From NCBI RefSeq assembly GCF_047607445.1, contig NZ_JBLKRT010000005.1:95212-159211 (forward strand): DNA of 64,000 bases, given 5' to 3'. The notes under the pieces were generated by a model. The model did no database searches and was not told where the DNA came from. It saw nothing but the letters and a program-made list of their open reading frames with translations. Source of the DNA: Crystallibacter sulfonylureivorans_A (GTDB lineage Bacteria > Actinomycetota > Actinomycetes > Actinomycetales > Micrococcaceae). Below, one piece after another: positions 36,052 through 44,165 of this stretch; position 1 is the stretch's first letter; each line of letters opens with the position of its first letter. Position numbers and translations under genes: made by a program.

Positions 36052-37569
36052 GTGACCCGCGAAAATTCCCCCACTCCTCATCCCACAGCCGAGGCTGCCG
36101 ACGCCTCCGAGCAGATGCACGTGCGCATGGCCAAGCGCGCCAAACTACTTGAACGCGGCGTGGAGGCCTACCCGGTGGGGGTGGACCGGACCCACACGCT
36201 GGCCGAGGTGCGGGAAAAGTACGGCCACCTCGAGGCGGACGAAACCACCGGAGACATCGTCGGCGTGTCCGGCCGTGTGGTCTTCATCCGCAACACCGGA
36301 AAGCTGTGCTTCGCCACCTTGCAGGAAGGCAATGGCACCCGGCTGCAGGCCATGTTGAGCCTGGCCAACATCGGCGAGGAAGCGCTGGCGGACTGGAAGG
36401 CGCTGGTGGACCTGGGCGACCACGTGTTCATCCGCGGCGAGGTCATCAGCTCCAAGCGCGGAGAGCTGTCCGTCATGGCCAACACCTGGCAAATGGCCTC
36501 CAAGGCGCTGCGTCCCCTGCCCGTGCTCCACGCCGGCCTCAACGAAGAGACCCGGGTACGGCAACGCTATGTGGACCTGATGGTCCGCGACGAAGCCCGG
36601 CAGATGGTGTACACCCGCGCAGCCGTGATCCGCTCCATCCGGGACACCCTCCACTCCCATGGCTATGTGGAAGTGGAGACGCCCATGCTGCAGTTGATCC
36701 ACGGCGGTGCCACGGCGCGTCCGTTCGAAACGCACCTGAACGCGTTCAACCAGGACATGACCCTGCGCATCGCCACCGAGCTCTACCTCAAGCGTGCAGT
36801 GGTCGGTGGTATTGACCGGGTCTTCGAGCTCGGTCGGATTTTCCGCAACGAGGGCGTGGATTCCACGCACAGCCCGGAATTCACCACACTGGAAAGCTAC
36901 GAGGCTTACGCCGACCAGTTCGTGATGGCTGACCGGATCAAGGAGATGATCCTTAATGTGGCCGACAGCCTGGGTACCCGCGTGCTGGAAACCCCGCAGG
37001 GCACCATCGACCTGAATGGAGAATGGCGCTGGCTGGCGGTCTACCCGGGATTGTCCGAAGCGGTGGGCCAGGAAATCACTCCGGAGACCGGCGGGCACGT
37101 GCTGCGCGAAATTGCCGACAAGCACGGCGTGAAGATCGATCCGAAGTGGGACACCCAGAAAACGGTGGTCGAGTTGTTCGGCGAAATCGTCGAGCCCACC
37201 CTGCTGCAGCCGACCTTCGTTTACGATTATCCGCCCGCTGCGCAACCGCTGGCACGAAACCACCGGGATAAGCCGGGCCTGATTGAGGCCTGGGATCTGA
37301 TTATCGGCGGAATGGAGCGCGGCACCGCATTCTCCGAGCTGATTGATCCGGTAATCCAGCGCGAACGGCTGACCCAGCAGTCGCGTTTGGCAGCTGCCGG
37401 CGACGAGGAGGCCATGCAGCTGGATGAAGACTTCCTGCGCGCGCTCGAATACGGTGCTCCGCCGATGGGCGGCATCGGACTGGGCATTGACCGGCTGGTG
37501 ATGCTCTTCACCCAGGTGGGAATCAGGGAGACCATACTGTTCCCGCTGCTGAAGCCGGAGGTGGGCTAA
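36052..37569 (+). CDS. lysS: Lysyl-tRNA synthetase, class II
   Basis: 505 residues. The N-terminal OB-fold (about 55-150) reads the anticodon. The class II catalytic core has motif 1 with VETPMLQLIHGGATARPF, motif 2 as FELGRIFRNEGVDSTHSPEF (landmark RIFRNEG), and motif 3 as PPMGGIGLGIDRLVM (landmark GIGLGIDR). It charges tRNA-Lys. I chose the GTG at 36052, which gives a family-like N-terminus; a further upstream start at 36004 is unlikely. The 52-residue membrane protein begins two bases after its stop. Confidence 0.95.
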   Translation: MTRENSPTPHPTAEAADASEQMHVRMAKRAKLLERGVEAYPVGVDRTHTLAEVREKYGHLEADETTGDIVGVSGRVVFIRNTGKLCFATLQEGNGTRLQAMLSLANIGEEALADWKALVDLGDHVFIRGEVISSKRGELSVMANTWQMASKALRPLPVLHAGLNEETRVRQRYVDLMVRDEARQMVYTRAAVIRSIRDTLHSHGYVEVETPMLQLIHGGATARPFETHLNAFNQDMTLRIATELYLKRAVVGGIDRVFELGRIFRNEGVDSTHSPEFTTLESYEAYADQFVMADRIKEMILNVADSLGTRVLETPQGTIDLNGEWRWLAVYPGLSEAVGQEITPETGGHVLREIADKHGVKIDPKWDTQKTVVELFGEIVEPTLLQPTFVYDYPPAAQPLARNHRDKPGLIEAWDLIIGGMERGTAFSELIDPVIQRERLTQQSRLAAAGDEEAMQLDEDFLRALEYGAPPMGGIGLGIDRLVMLFTQVGIRETILFPLLKPEVG

Positions 37570-37571
37570 GG

Positions 37572-37730
37572 ATGGAATATCTCTGGGTACTTGCGCCGTC
37601 GCTCGGCGTTGGACTCTTGTTCTATTTCGTGATGAAAGCCATATTCAATGCCGACCGCAAAGAACGCGAAGCATTGGCCGAAGCTGAGCACGAGGCCGAT
37701 AGGCGTGCAGCCGAAGGCGGCACCGAATAA
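37572..37730 (+). CDS. 52-residue single-span membrane protein after lysS
   Basis: The ATG at 37572 follows the lysS stop by two bases. The protein begins MEYLWVLAPSLGVGL, has one transmembrane helix (residues 4-22) and then a strongly charged Arg/Glu/Ala-rich helix. A stop at 37730 precedes a clear terminator. The small size, coupling to lysS and the amphipathic tail are typical of conserved small membrane proteins found at this spot in Arthrobacter-like genomes, as I recall. No function is known. Confidence 0.75.
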   Translation: MEYLWVLAPSLGVGLLFYFVMKAIFNADRKEREALAEAEHEADRRAAEGGTE

Positions 37731-37745
37731 CGGCTAACACCCCGG

Positions 37746-37778
37746 AAACCCTGGACAATGATCGATTGTCCGGGGTTT
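37746..37778 (+). terminator. Terminator of the fol-pan-lysS run
   Basis: AAACCCTGGACAAT (37746-37759) pairs with 37765-37778 (14 bp, one G-U), with a five-base loop, followed by CTCCTTT. It closes the long plus-strand run before lsr2. Confidence 0.85.
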
Positions 37779-37803
37779 CTCCTTTAAGCACTACAGAACA
37801 CGT

Positions 37804-37828
37804 GGTTTGCGCCCATTACGGGCAAACC
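37804..37828. promoter_or_regulatory. Inverted repeat in the AT-rich lsr2 leader
   Basis: GGTTTGC (37804-37810) and GCAAACC (37822-37828) form a 7-bp inverted repeat about 130 bases before lsr2. The whole 37779-37959 stretch is markedly more AT-rich than the rest of the window (for example ATTAATCAG and CAATAATCAATTTGG). Because Lsr2 binds AT-rich DNA, this leader is a plausible target of autoregulation. Confidence 0.4.
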
Positions 37829-37959
37829 AATATCACTCATACCGGATTTTTCCTAGTTTCCATTAATCAGTTCGTATTGCCTTCAAATCGAGTGTGCGCA
37901 ATAATCAATTTGGTTCGGCAATCCCGGCCAAATAGATCCACTCACTAAAGGAGCCTTCC

Positions 37960-38292
37960 GTGGCGCAAGAAGTAAAAATCATTCTGGTTGACGATCTGGA
38001 TGGTGGCTCGGCGGATGAAACGGTCCGCTTCAGCATGGATTCCAGCAGTTACGAGATTGATCTTTCTTCAACGAATGCCGCGGCCCTTCGCGACGCACTA
38101 AAGCCGTACATTTCCGCCGGTCGGAAGATTCCTTCCCGCGGCGCACGGGCCGGAAAGCCGGCCAGCAGCACCCGCAGCCAGGATGCCTCGGCAATTCGGG
38201 CGTGGGCGCGGGACAACGGTTACAACGTCAGCGACCGTGGTCGTGTGCAATCGGAGATCATTGAGGCCTACAAGGCCGCCCACGGGGGATAG
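37960..38292 (+). CDS. lsr2: Lsr2, nucleoid-associated xenogeneic silencer
   Basis: 110 residues, the normal length. The N-terminal oligomerisation domain begins MAQEVKIILVDDLDGG. The linker is basic (SRGARAGKPASSTRS). The C-terminal DNA-binding domain has IRAWARDNGYNVSDRGRVQ, in which the RGR loop inserts in the minor groove of AT-rich DNA, then EIIEAYKAA. Lsr2 bridges and silences AT-rich, often foreign DNA. AAGGAG precedes the GTG start by seven bases. It stands alone between the lysS terminator and clpC. Confidence 0.96.
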   Translation: MAQEVKIILVDDLDGGSADETVRFSMDSSSYEIDLSSTNAAALRDALKPYISAGRKIPSRGARAGKPASSTRSQDASAIRAWARDNGYNVSDRGRVQSEIIEAYKAAHGG

Positions 38293-38327
38293 CGGGCGGC
38301 CCGTTCCAGCGCGGGCAGATCAATCGG

Positions 38328-38355
38328 CGGGGCGGACAGGCAACTGTCCGCCTCG
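38328..38355 (+). terminator. Terminator after lsr2
   Basis: GGCGGACAG (38331-38339) pairs with 38344-38352 around a GCAA tetraloop; the stem extends to 38328 and 38355 with one mismatch. It is followed by CTTTG. Confidence 0.8.
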
Positions 38356-38376
38356 CTTTGCGCTCTCCGGCAGGGC

Positions 38377-38394
38377 ATTACCCCTAGGGCGAAC
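38377..38394. promoter_or_regulatory. Candidate ClgR box upstream of clpC
   Basis: ATTACCCCTAGGGCGAAC fits the Corynebacterium ClgR consensus as I remember it (WNNWCGCYNANRGCGWWS) in all but one position. It lies about 64 bases before the clpC start, where an activator would act. ClgR activates clpC and clpP genes in several actinobacteria. The consensus is from memory. Confidence 0.5.
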
Positions 38395-38457
38395 AGACCT
38401 CCGCAGACGCAGTCGGGCACGTAGCATCAAAGTACGCAGTAGCTAGGAGTGTGCGAG

Positions 38458-40956
38458 ATGTTTGAGAGATTTACCGACCGTGCCCGTCGCGTTGTCGTGC
38501 TGGCTCAAGAAGAAGCCCGCATGCTCAACCACAACTACATCGGCACCGAACACATCCTCTTGGGTTTGATCCACGAGGGTGAGGGCGTTGCCGCCAAAGC
38601 ACTGGAGTTCCTCGGCGTCTCCCTGAACGGCGTTCGCGAGCAGGTCCAGGAAATCATCGGCCAGGGCCAGCAGGCGCCGAGCGGTCATATCCCGTTCACG
38701 CCGCGGGCCAAGAAGGTCTTGGAGCTGTCGCTGCGCGAAGCCCTCCAGCTTGGCCACAACTACATCGGTACCGAGCACATCCTGCTGGGCCTGATCCGCG
38801 AAGGCGAAGGCGTGGCCACCCAGGTGCTGGTCAAGCTCGGCGCAGACCTCAACCGCGTACGCCAGCAGGTTATCCAGCTGCTCTCCGGTTACCAGGGCAA
38901 GGAGCCGGTCACCGCCGGCCAGCAGCAGGAGGGAACTCCTGCCGGGTCCGTGGTGCTGGACCAGTTCGGCCGCAACCTGACCCAGGCGGCGCGTGAATCC
39001 AAGCTCGACCCCGTCATCGGGCGCGAGCATGAGATGGAACGCGTGATGCAGGTCCTCTCCCGCCGCACCAAGAACAACCCGGTGCTGATCGGCGAGCCCG
39101 GCGTCGGCAAGACGGCCGTGGTGGAGGGCCTGGCCCAGGCCATCGTCCGCGGCGACGTGCCCGAGACCATCAAGGACAAGCAGCTCTACACGCTGGACCT
39201 CGGCTCGCTGGTGGCCGGCTCCCGCTACCGCGGTGACTTCGAAGAGCGGCTGAAGAAGGTCCTGAAGGAAATCCGGACCCGCGGCGATATCATCCTGTTC
39301 ATCGACGAGATCCACACGCTGGTCGGTGCGGGTGCCGCCGAGGGCGCAATCGACGCCGCCTCCATCCTGAAGCCGATGCTGGCCCGCGGCGAACTGCAGA
39401 CCATCGGTGCCACCACCCTGGATGAGTACCGCAAGCACATCGAGAAGGACGCCGCGCTGGAGCGCCGGTTCCAGCCGATCCAGGTCGAGGAACCGTCCGT
39501 GGAGCACGCCGTGCAGATCCTCAAGGGCCTGCGCGACCGTTACGAGGCCCACCACCGGGTCTCCATCACCGACGGCGCCCTGGATGCCGCCGCGCATCTG
39601 GCACACCGTTACATCTCCGACCGTTTCCTGCCGGACAAGGCCATCGACCTGATCGACGAGGCCGGCGCCCGGCTGCGCATCCGCCGGATGACCGCACCGC
39701 CGGAGCTCAAGGACATCGACGAGCGCATCGCGCAGCTGAAGAAGCAAAAGGAATCGGCCATCGATGCCCAGGACTTCGAAGGTGCCGCCACGCTGCGTGA
39801 CCAGGAGAGCAGGCTGCAGGACGAACGGGCGGAGAAGGAACGCGCCTGGAAGTCCGGCGACCTGGATGAGATTGCCGAGGTTGACGAGGACTTGGTGGCC
39901 GAAGTGCTGGCCAACTCCACCGGCATCCCGGTGTTCAAGCTGACCGAGGAAGAGTCCAGCCGCCTGATGCACATGGAGGCCGAGCTGCACAAGCGCGTGA
40001 TCGGCCAGGACGAGGCGATCAAGGCCATCTCGCAGGCCATCCGACGCACCCGCGCCGGCCTGAAGGACCCCAACCGTCCCTCCGGCTCGTTCATCTTCGC
40101 CGGCCCCACCGGCGTCGGCAAGACCGAACTGGCCAAGGCCCTGGCGGAGTTCCTCTTCGGCGAGGAAGACGCGCTGATCACCCTGGACATGTCCGAATAC
40201 TCGGAGAAGCACACCGTCTCGCGGCTCTTCGGTGCCCCTCCGGGCTACGTCGGCTACGAAGAGGGCGGGCAGCTGACCGAGAAGGTGCGCCGCCGCCCGT
40301 TCTCCGTCGTGCTCTTCGACGAGGTGGAAAAGGCCCACGCGGACCTGTTCAACTCGCTGCTGCAGATCCTTGAGGACGGCCGCCTGACGGACAGCCAGGG
40401 CCGCGTTGTGGACTTCAAGAACACGGTGATCATCATGACCACCAACTTGGGTACACGGGACATCTCCAAGGGCGTCATGACCGGCTTCCAGTCGGGCACG
40501 GACACCAAGACCGGCTACGAGCGGATGCGCGCCCGGGTCCAGGATGAGCTCAAGCAGCACTTCCGGCCCGAGTTCCTCAACCGAGTAGACGACACGGTGG
40601 TCTTCCCGCAGCTGAGCGAGGAAGAAATCGTCCAGATCGTGGATCTGTTCGTCGAGCGGCTGCGGAAGCGGCTGACCGAGAAGAACCTCAAGATCGAGCT
40701 GAGCGATCCGGCCAAGGTACTGCTGGCAACCCGCGGCTACGATCCGACGATGGGTGCCCGTCCGCTCCGCCGGACCATCCAGCGGGAGATCGAGGACCAG
40801 CTCTCGGAGAAGATCCTCTTCGGCGAGTTCCACCCCGGCGAAACCATCCACGTGGACGTCGACGGCGAAGGCGATGCGGCAACGTTCGTGTTCACCAGCA
40901 CCGGCGCCCCCAAGGCGATTGAGGAAGTTCCGGACACCCCGGCACTGTCCCAGTAG
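38458..40956 (+). CDS. clpC: ATP-dependent Clp protease ATPase subunit ClpC
   Basis: 832 residues. Two ClpN repeats (about 5-145) are followed by AAA domain 1 with Walker A GEPGVGKT near 212, a coiled-coil middle domain with a UVR motif around IDERIAQLKKQKESAIDAQ (landmark KKQKE), and AAA domain 2 with Walker A GPTGVGKT near 549. A ClpP-contacting loop follows. It unfolds substrates for ClpP. I chose the ATG at 38458 because AGGAG lies eight bases before it. A candidate ClgR site is upstream and a strong terminator downstream, so it is monocistronic. Confidence 0.97.
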   Translation: MFERFTDRARRVVVLAQEEARMLNHNYIGTEHILLGLIHEGEGVAAKALEFLGVSLNGVREQVQEIIGQGQQAPSGHIPFTPRAKKVLELSLREALQLGHNYIGTEHILLGLIREGEGVATQVLVKLGADLNRVRQQVIQLLSGYQGKEPVTAGQQQEGTPAGSVVLDQFGRNLTQAARESKLDPVIGREHEMERVMQVLSRRTKNNPVLIGEPGVGKTAVVEGLAQAIVRGDVPETIKDKQLYTLDLGSLVAGSRYRGDFEERLKKVLKEIRTRGDIILFIDEIHTLVGAGAAEGAIDAASILKPMLARGELQTIGATTLDEYRKHIEKDAALERRFQPIQVEEPSVEHAVQILKGLRDRYEAHHRVSITDGALDAAAHLAHRYISDRFLPDKAIDLIDEAGARLRIRRMTAPPELKDIDERIAQLKKQKESAIDAQDFEGAATLRDQESRLQDERAEKERAWKSGDLDEIAEVDEDLVAEVLANSTGIPVFKLTEEESSRLMHMEAELHKRVIGQDEAIKAISQAIRRTRAGLKDPNRPSGSFIFAGPTGVGKTELAKALAEFLFGEEDALITLDMSEYSEKHTVSRLFGAPPGYVGYEEGGQLTEKVRRRPFSVVLFDEVEKAHADLFNSLLQILEDGRLTDSQGRVVDFKNTVIIMTTNLGTRDISKGVMTGFQSGTDTKTGYERMRARVQDELKQHFRPEFLNRVDDTVVFPQLSEEEIVQIVDLFVERLRKRLTEKNLKIELSDPAKVLLATRGYDPTMGARPLRRTIQREIEDQLSEKILFGEFHPGETIHVDVDGEGDAATFVFTSTGAPKAIEEVPDTPALSQ

Positions 40957-40969
40957 CCAGCACTGCGCA

Positions 40970-41001
40970 CGGTGAACCCCGGCTTCGGCCGGGGTTCACC
41001 G
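40970..41001 (+). terminator. Terminator after clpC with TTCG tetraloop
   Basis: CGGTGAACCCCGGC (40970-40983) pairs perfectly with 40988-41001 around a TTCG tetraloop, followed by GTTTAACC. It lies 13 bases after the clpC stop. Confidence 0.9.
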
Positions 41002-41098
41002 GTTTAACCGTATTAACCGTCCGGATCCGGCAGCGACCTCGAAGATCATTTTGTGCAGCAATCTGTGATCCGTGGCACAAGTAGTGTTTACTGAATCC

Positions 41099-43219
41099 AT
41101 GAGTTCTGAAGCACTTACTTCCGATATCCGGACGACGGCACCCCTGCAGCAGGATTCCGGTTCCCCGTTCGGCGACCTGGACCGCTACATCGCCCTGCCG
41201 CGGCTCGGCTCGCTGGCGCTCAGCCCGGATGGCAGCCGGCTGGTGACCTGTGTCAGCGTTTTGAACTCCGCCGCCACCGAGTACACCTCGGCCCTCTGGG
41301 AGGTCGACCCTGCCGGTGAGCGCCCCGCCCGCCGGATCACCCGCAGCTCCAAGGGCGAATCCGGTGCAGCCTTCGCCCGCAACGGCGATCTTTACTTCAC
41401 CTCCGCCCGCCCCAGCCCCGATGATGCCGCTGAAGAACCGGTGCCCGCCCTGTGGCGCCTGGCGGCGGCCGGAGGAGAGGGCCGCGTGGTGCTGTCGCGC
41501 CCCGGCGGAGTGGCCGCGGTGCGCTGTGCGCGTGATGCAGACACCGTGGTGGTGGATGCCCAGGTTTTGCGGGGTTCCGACGGCGAAGAGGACGACGCGA
41601 ACCTCCGGACCGCCCGCAAAGACAAGAAGGTCTCTGCCATCCTGCATACCGGCTACCCGGTGCGCTTCTGGGACCACGACTTGGGGCCGGGGGAGAAGCG
41701 GCACTTCGTCCTGCAGCAGTCCGCGGATGACGCGCCAACCACCTTCACGGTGGACGACGAGCCCAGCGGCAGCCTGCGCAGCATCACCGATTGGGCGGGA
41801 AGTGCCCTGATGGAAACCGGCGCGGAACTCAGCCCGGACGGGGCCACGCTGGTGGTCAACGTCCGCCAGCCCATGCCGCGGGGGGATGCCCGCAGCGTAC
41901 TTGCCGCCGTGGATACCGGCACGGGCGAACGGCGGATCCTGCTGGATAGCTCGGATACCGACTACTCTCCCGGTCCGGTCAGCCCCGACAACAGCACCGT
42001 GGTGGTGGTCTGCGAGTCCGTATCCGGGCCGCAGACAGTTCCTTCGGTCAGCCTGGGTCTCCTCCCGCTGGGCGGCGGCGAACTGCGTCCGCTGGCCGCA
42101 GATTGGGATCGCTGGCCGCATCCCGCCGCCTGGCTGCCCGACGGGTCGGGCCTGCTGGTGACAGCCGACGACGGCGGCCGCGCTCCGCTGTTCCAGATCG
42201 ACACCGGCACCGGCTCGGTGCGTAAGGTGACGCACGACGATGCGGCCTACTCCGACGTCGTGGTCAGCCCGGACGGACGTTTCGCCTACGCCCTGCGCAG
42301 CTCCTACCTGTTCCCGCCCGAGCCGGTTCGCATCGACCTGTCGTCCGGGGACACGACGGTGTTGCCCGCGCCGGCGCCCCGGCCGGAGCTGGGAGGGCGG
42401 CTGGAGGAAATCACCACGCCGGTGGGCACCGACGGCGAGCAGGCCGAGGTGCGCGGCTGGCTGGCGCTGCCCGAGAACGCTTCCGCGCAGAACCCCGCGC
42501 CTTTGCTGCTGTGGGTGCACGGCGGTCCCCTTGGCTCCTGGAATGCGTGGAGCTGGCGCTGGTGTCCGTGGCTGCTGGTGGCCCAGGGCTACGCCGTGCT
42601 GCTGCCGGATCCGGCCCTGTCCACCGGCTACGGGGACGACTTCATCCGGCGGGGCTGGGGCCAGTGGGGCCAGGCACCGTACACCGACCTGATGGCCATC
42701 ACCGACGCCGCCGTGCAGCGCGAGGACATCGACGATGCCCGCACGGCCGCGATGGGTGGTTCCTTCGGCGGCTACATGGCGAACTGGATCGCCGGACACA
42801 CCGACCGCTTCCGGGCCATTGTCACCCACGCCAGCCTCTGGGCGCTGGACCAGTTCGGACCGACGACGGACGTCTCTACTTACTGGGAGCGGGAGATGAC
42901 TCCCGAGATGGCGCTGGAAAACTCCCCGCATCTGCACGTGGAGAAGATCAACACGCCGATGCTGGTGGTACACGGGGACAAGGACTACCGGGTGCCGATC
43001 GGCGAGGGGCTGCGGCTTTGGTACGAACTCTTGTCACGGTCGCAGCTGGCCGCGGGAACGGACGGGCAGACACCGCACCGGTTCCTGTACTTTCCGGACG
43101 AGAACCATTGGGTGCTCTCACCGCAGCACGCCAAGATCTGGTATTCGGTCGTCGGCAACTTCCTGGCCCGGCACGTGCTGGACCAGGAGACGGAACTGCC
43201 GGCCGAACTGGGGCTTTAG
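41099..43219 (+). CDS. S9-family prolyl oligopeptidase-like peptidase
   Basis: 706 residues. The N-terminal two thirds form a beta-propeller with repeated SPDG blades (LSPDGSRL, LSPDGATL, VSPDGRFA). The C-terminal alpha/beta-hydrolase domain has the nucleophile Ser555 in GGSFGGYMANW, Asp in HGDKDYRVP and His in PDENHWVL. It cleaves short peptides, probably as an acylaminoacyl- or dipeptidyl-peptidase, in the cytoplasm, as no signal peptide is seen. The ATG at 41099 is preferred over an upstream GTG at 41072; neither has a strong ribosome-binding site. The GNAT gene follows after nine bases. Confidence 0.92.
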   Translation: MSSEALTSDIRTTAPLQQDSGSPFGDLDRYIALPRLGSLALSPDGSRLVTCVSVLNSAATEYTSALWEVDPAGERPARRITRSSKGESGAAFARNGDLYFTSARPSPDDAAEEPVPALWRLAAAGGEGRVVLSRPGGVAAVRCARDADTVVVDAQVLRGSDGEEDDANLRTARKDKKVSAILHTGYPVRFWDHDLGPGEKRHFVLQQSADDAPTTFTVDDEPSGSLRSITDWAGSALMETGAELSPDGATLVVNVRQPMPRGDARSVLAAVDTGTGERRILLDSSDTDYSPGPVSPDNSTVVVVCESVSGPQTVPSVSLGLLPLGGGELRPLAADWDRWPHPAAWLPDGSGLLVTADDGGRAPLFQIDTGTGSVRKVTHDDAAYSDVVVSPDGRFAYALRSSYLFPPEPVRIDLSSGDTTVLPAPAPRPELGGRLEEITTPVGTDGEQAEVRGWLALPENASAQNPAPLLLWVHGGPLGSWNAWSWRWCPWLLVAQGYAVLLPDPALSTGYGDDFIRRGWGQWGQAPYTDLMAITDAAVQREDIDDARTAAMGGSFGGYMANWIAGHTDRFRAIVTHASLWALDQFGPTTDVSTYWEREMTPEMALENSPHLHVEKINTPMLVVHGDKDYRVPIGEGLRLWYELLSRSQLAAGTDGQTPHRFLYFPDENHWVLSPQHAKIWYSVVGNFLARHVLDQETELPAELGL

Positions 43220-43228
43220 ACTGACTGG

Positions 43229-43738
43229 GTGACCGACGCCTTCAAGATCCGCCCCGCCCGCACTTCCGACGTCACGGAGATCCGCCGCCTGGTCAAGCCG
43301 CTGGCCGACGAACGCGTGCTGCTGGAGAAGGAAGCGGTGGCCTACTTCGAAGGCATCCAGGAGTTCCGGGTGGCAGAGACGCCGGACGGTGAAGTCGTGG
43401 GCTGCGGCGCCGTGCACGTGATGTGGGAGGACATCGCCGAGGTGCGCACGCTGGCTACCGCGGCGCATTGGCGCGGCAGGGGAGTGGGCCACGCGCTGCT
43501 GGACGAACTCATCGGCGCGGCCAGGGACCTGGGTGTCAGCCGCGTGTTCTGCCTGACCTTTGAAGTGGACTTCTTCACCCGGCATGGCTTCGAGGTGATG
43601 GCCGACCAGTCGGCGGTTGATCCGGAGGTGTATTCCGAGCTGCTGCGGTCCACCGATGAAGGCGTGGCCGAGTTCCTCGACCTGGCCCGGGTCAAACCCA
43701 ACACGCTGGGCAATACCCGGATGATCCGTTCGCTCTGA
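43229..43738 (+). CDS. argA: Amino-acid N-acetyltransferase (N-acetylglutamate synthase type)
   Basis: 169 residues, one GNAT domain. It matches the short ArgA-like N-acetylglutamate synthases of actinobacteria (Rv2747 type): IRPARTSDVTEIRRLVKP, read as RPARTSDV, then EFRVAET, GCGAVHVMWEDIAEVRTLA (landmark AEVRTLA), the acetyl-CoA loop HWRGRGVGHALL and VFCLTFEVDFFTRHGF (landmark FFTRHGF). It would make N-acetylglutamate, the first intermediate of arginine synthesis. The GTG start at 43229 follows the S9 peptidase by nine bases. Other arginine genes are not in the window. Confidence 0.85.
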   Translation: MTDAFKIRPARTSDVTEIRRLVKPLADERVLLEKEAVAYFEGIQEFRVAETPDGEVVGCGAVHVMWEDIAEVRTLATAAHWRGRGVGHALLDELIGAARDLGVSRVFCLTFEVDFFTRHGFEVMADQSAVDPEVYSELLRSTDEGVAEFLDLARVKPNTLGNTRMIRSL

Positions 43739-43913
43739 GCCGCCGGGCTGCCGCGGGCGCAGCTCGCGTCTGCCGCCGACGCACCCACCGGATACGCAGC
43801 GTTCGACCGTGAAGAACCGATCAGCCGTCGACGCGGACCGATCCCGGCACATACCGTGGAGCCGTTGGGGACGACCAGCCGGCCCTAATGCCGGCGTGAC
43901 GGAGGGAAGCATC

Positions 43914-44165
43914 ATGGGCGTTGGAGATCTCGGCGACGACGACGCAGAGCAGCAGGACGGCTCCAACAAACTGCAGGGCGACAAGCTGGACGGCCTGGCG
44001 GACAAGGCCAAGGGGATCGCCGGCAACCGGGCCGTCGACCAGGCCGACGACCATCAGGAGCAGCACAGAGGCGAGCAGGGCGAACCCGGCGACCATGCCG
44101 ACGACCAGCGGGAACAGCACAGCGGCGAGCAGGGCGAACCCGGCGACAAGGCCAACGAAGTCTAG
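43914..44165 (+). CDS. Small acidic protein with duplicated 18-residue unit (CsbD-like start)
   Basis: 83 residues. The first half (GSNKLQGDKLDGLADKAKG) loosely resembles CsbD-type stress proteins and Rv0909-like antitoxins. The second half is two near-identical 18-residue units with EQGEPGD. All hydrophilic; no signal or membrane segment. GGAGG lies eight bases before the ATG. The stop codon overlaps the convergent mutY stop by three bases (44162-44165), so the two messages are antisense at their ends. The family call is weak. Confidence 0.6.
   Translation: MGVGDLGDDDAEQQDGSNKLQGDKLDGLADKAKGIAGNRAVDQADDHQEQHRGEQGEPGDHADDQREQHSGEQGEPGDKANEV
44043..44150 (+). repeat. Tandem 54-bp duplication inside the small acidic gene
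   Basis: Two in-frame 54-bp units, 44043-44096 and 44097-44150, differ at about nine positions. Each encodes ADD(H/Q)...EQGEPGD. It is a recent internal duplication. Confidence 0.9.

Noticed and set aside
38443..40851. An 802-residue open frame antisense to clpC
   Set aside because: It mirrors the clpC codons (high GC at third positions keeps the opposite frame open), has no ribosome-binding site, and its composition (Gly/Val/Gln/His/Leu) is typical of antisense reading.
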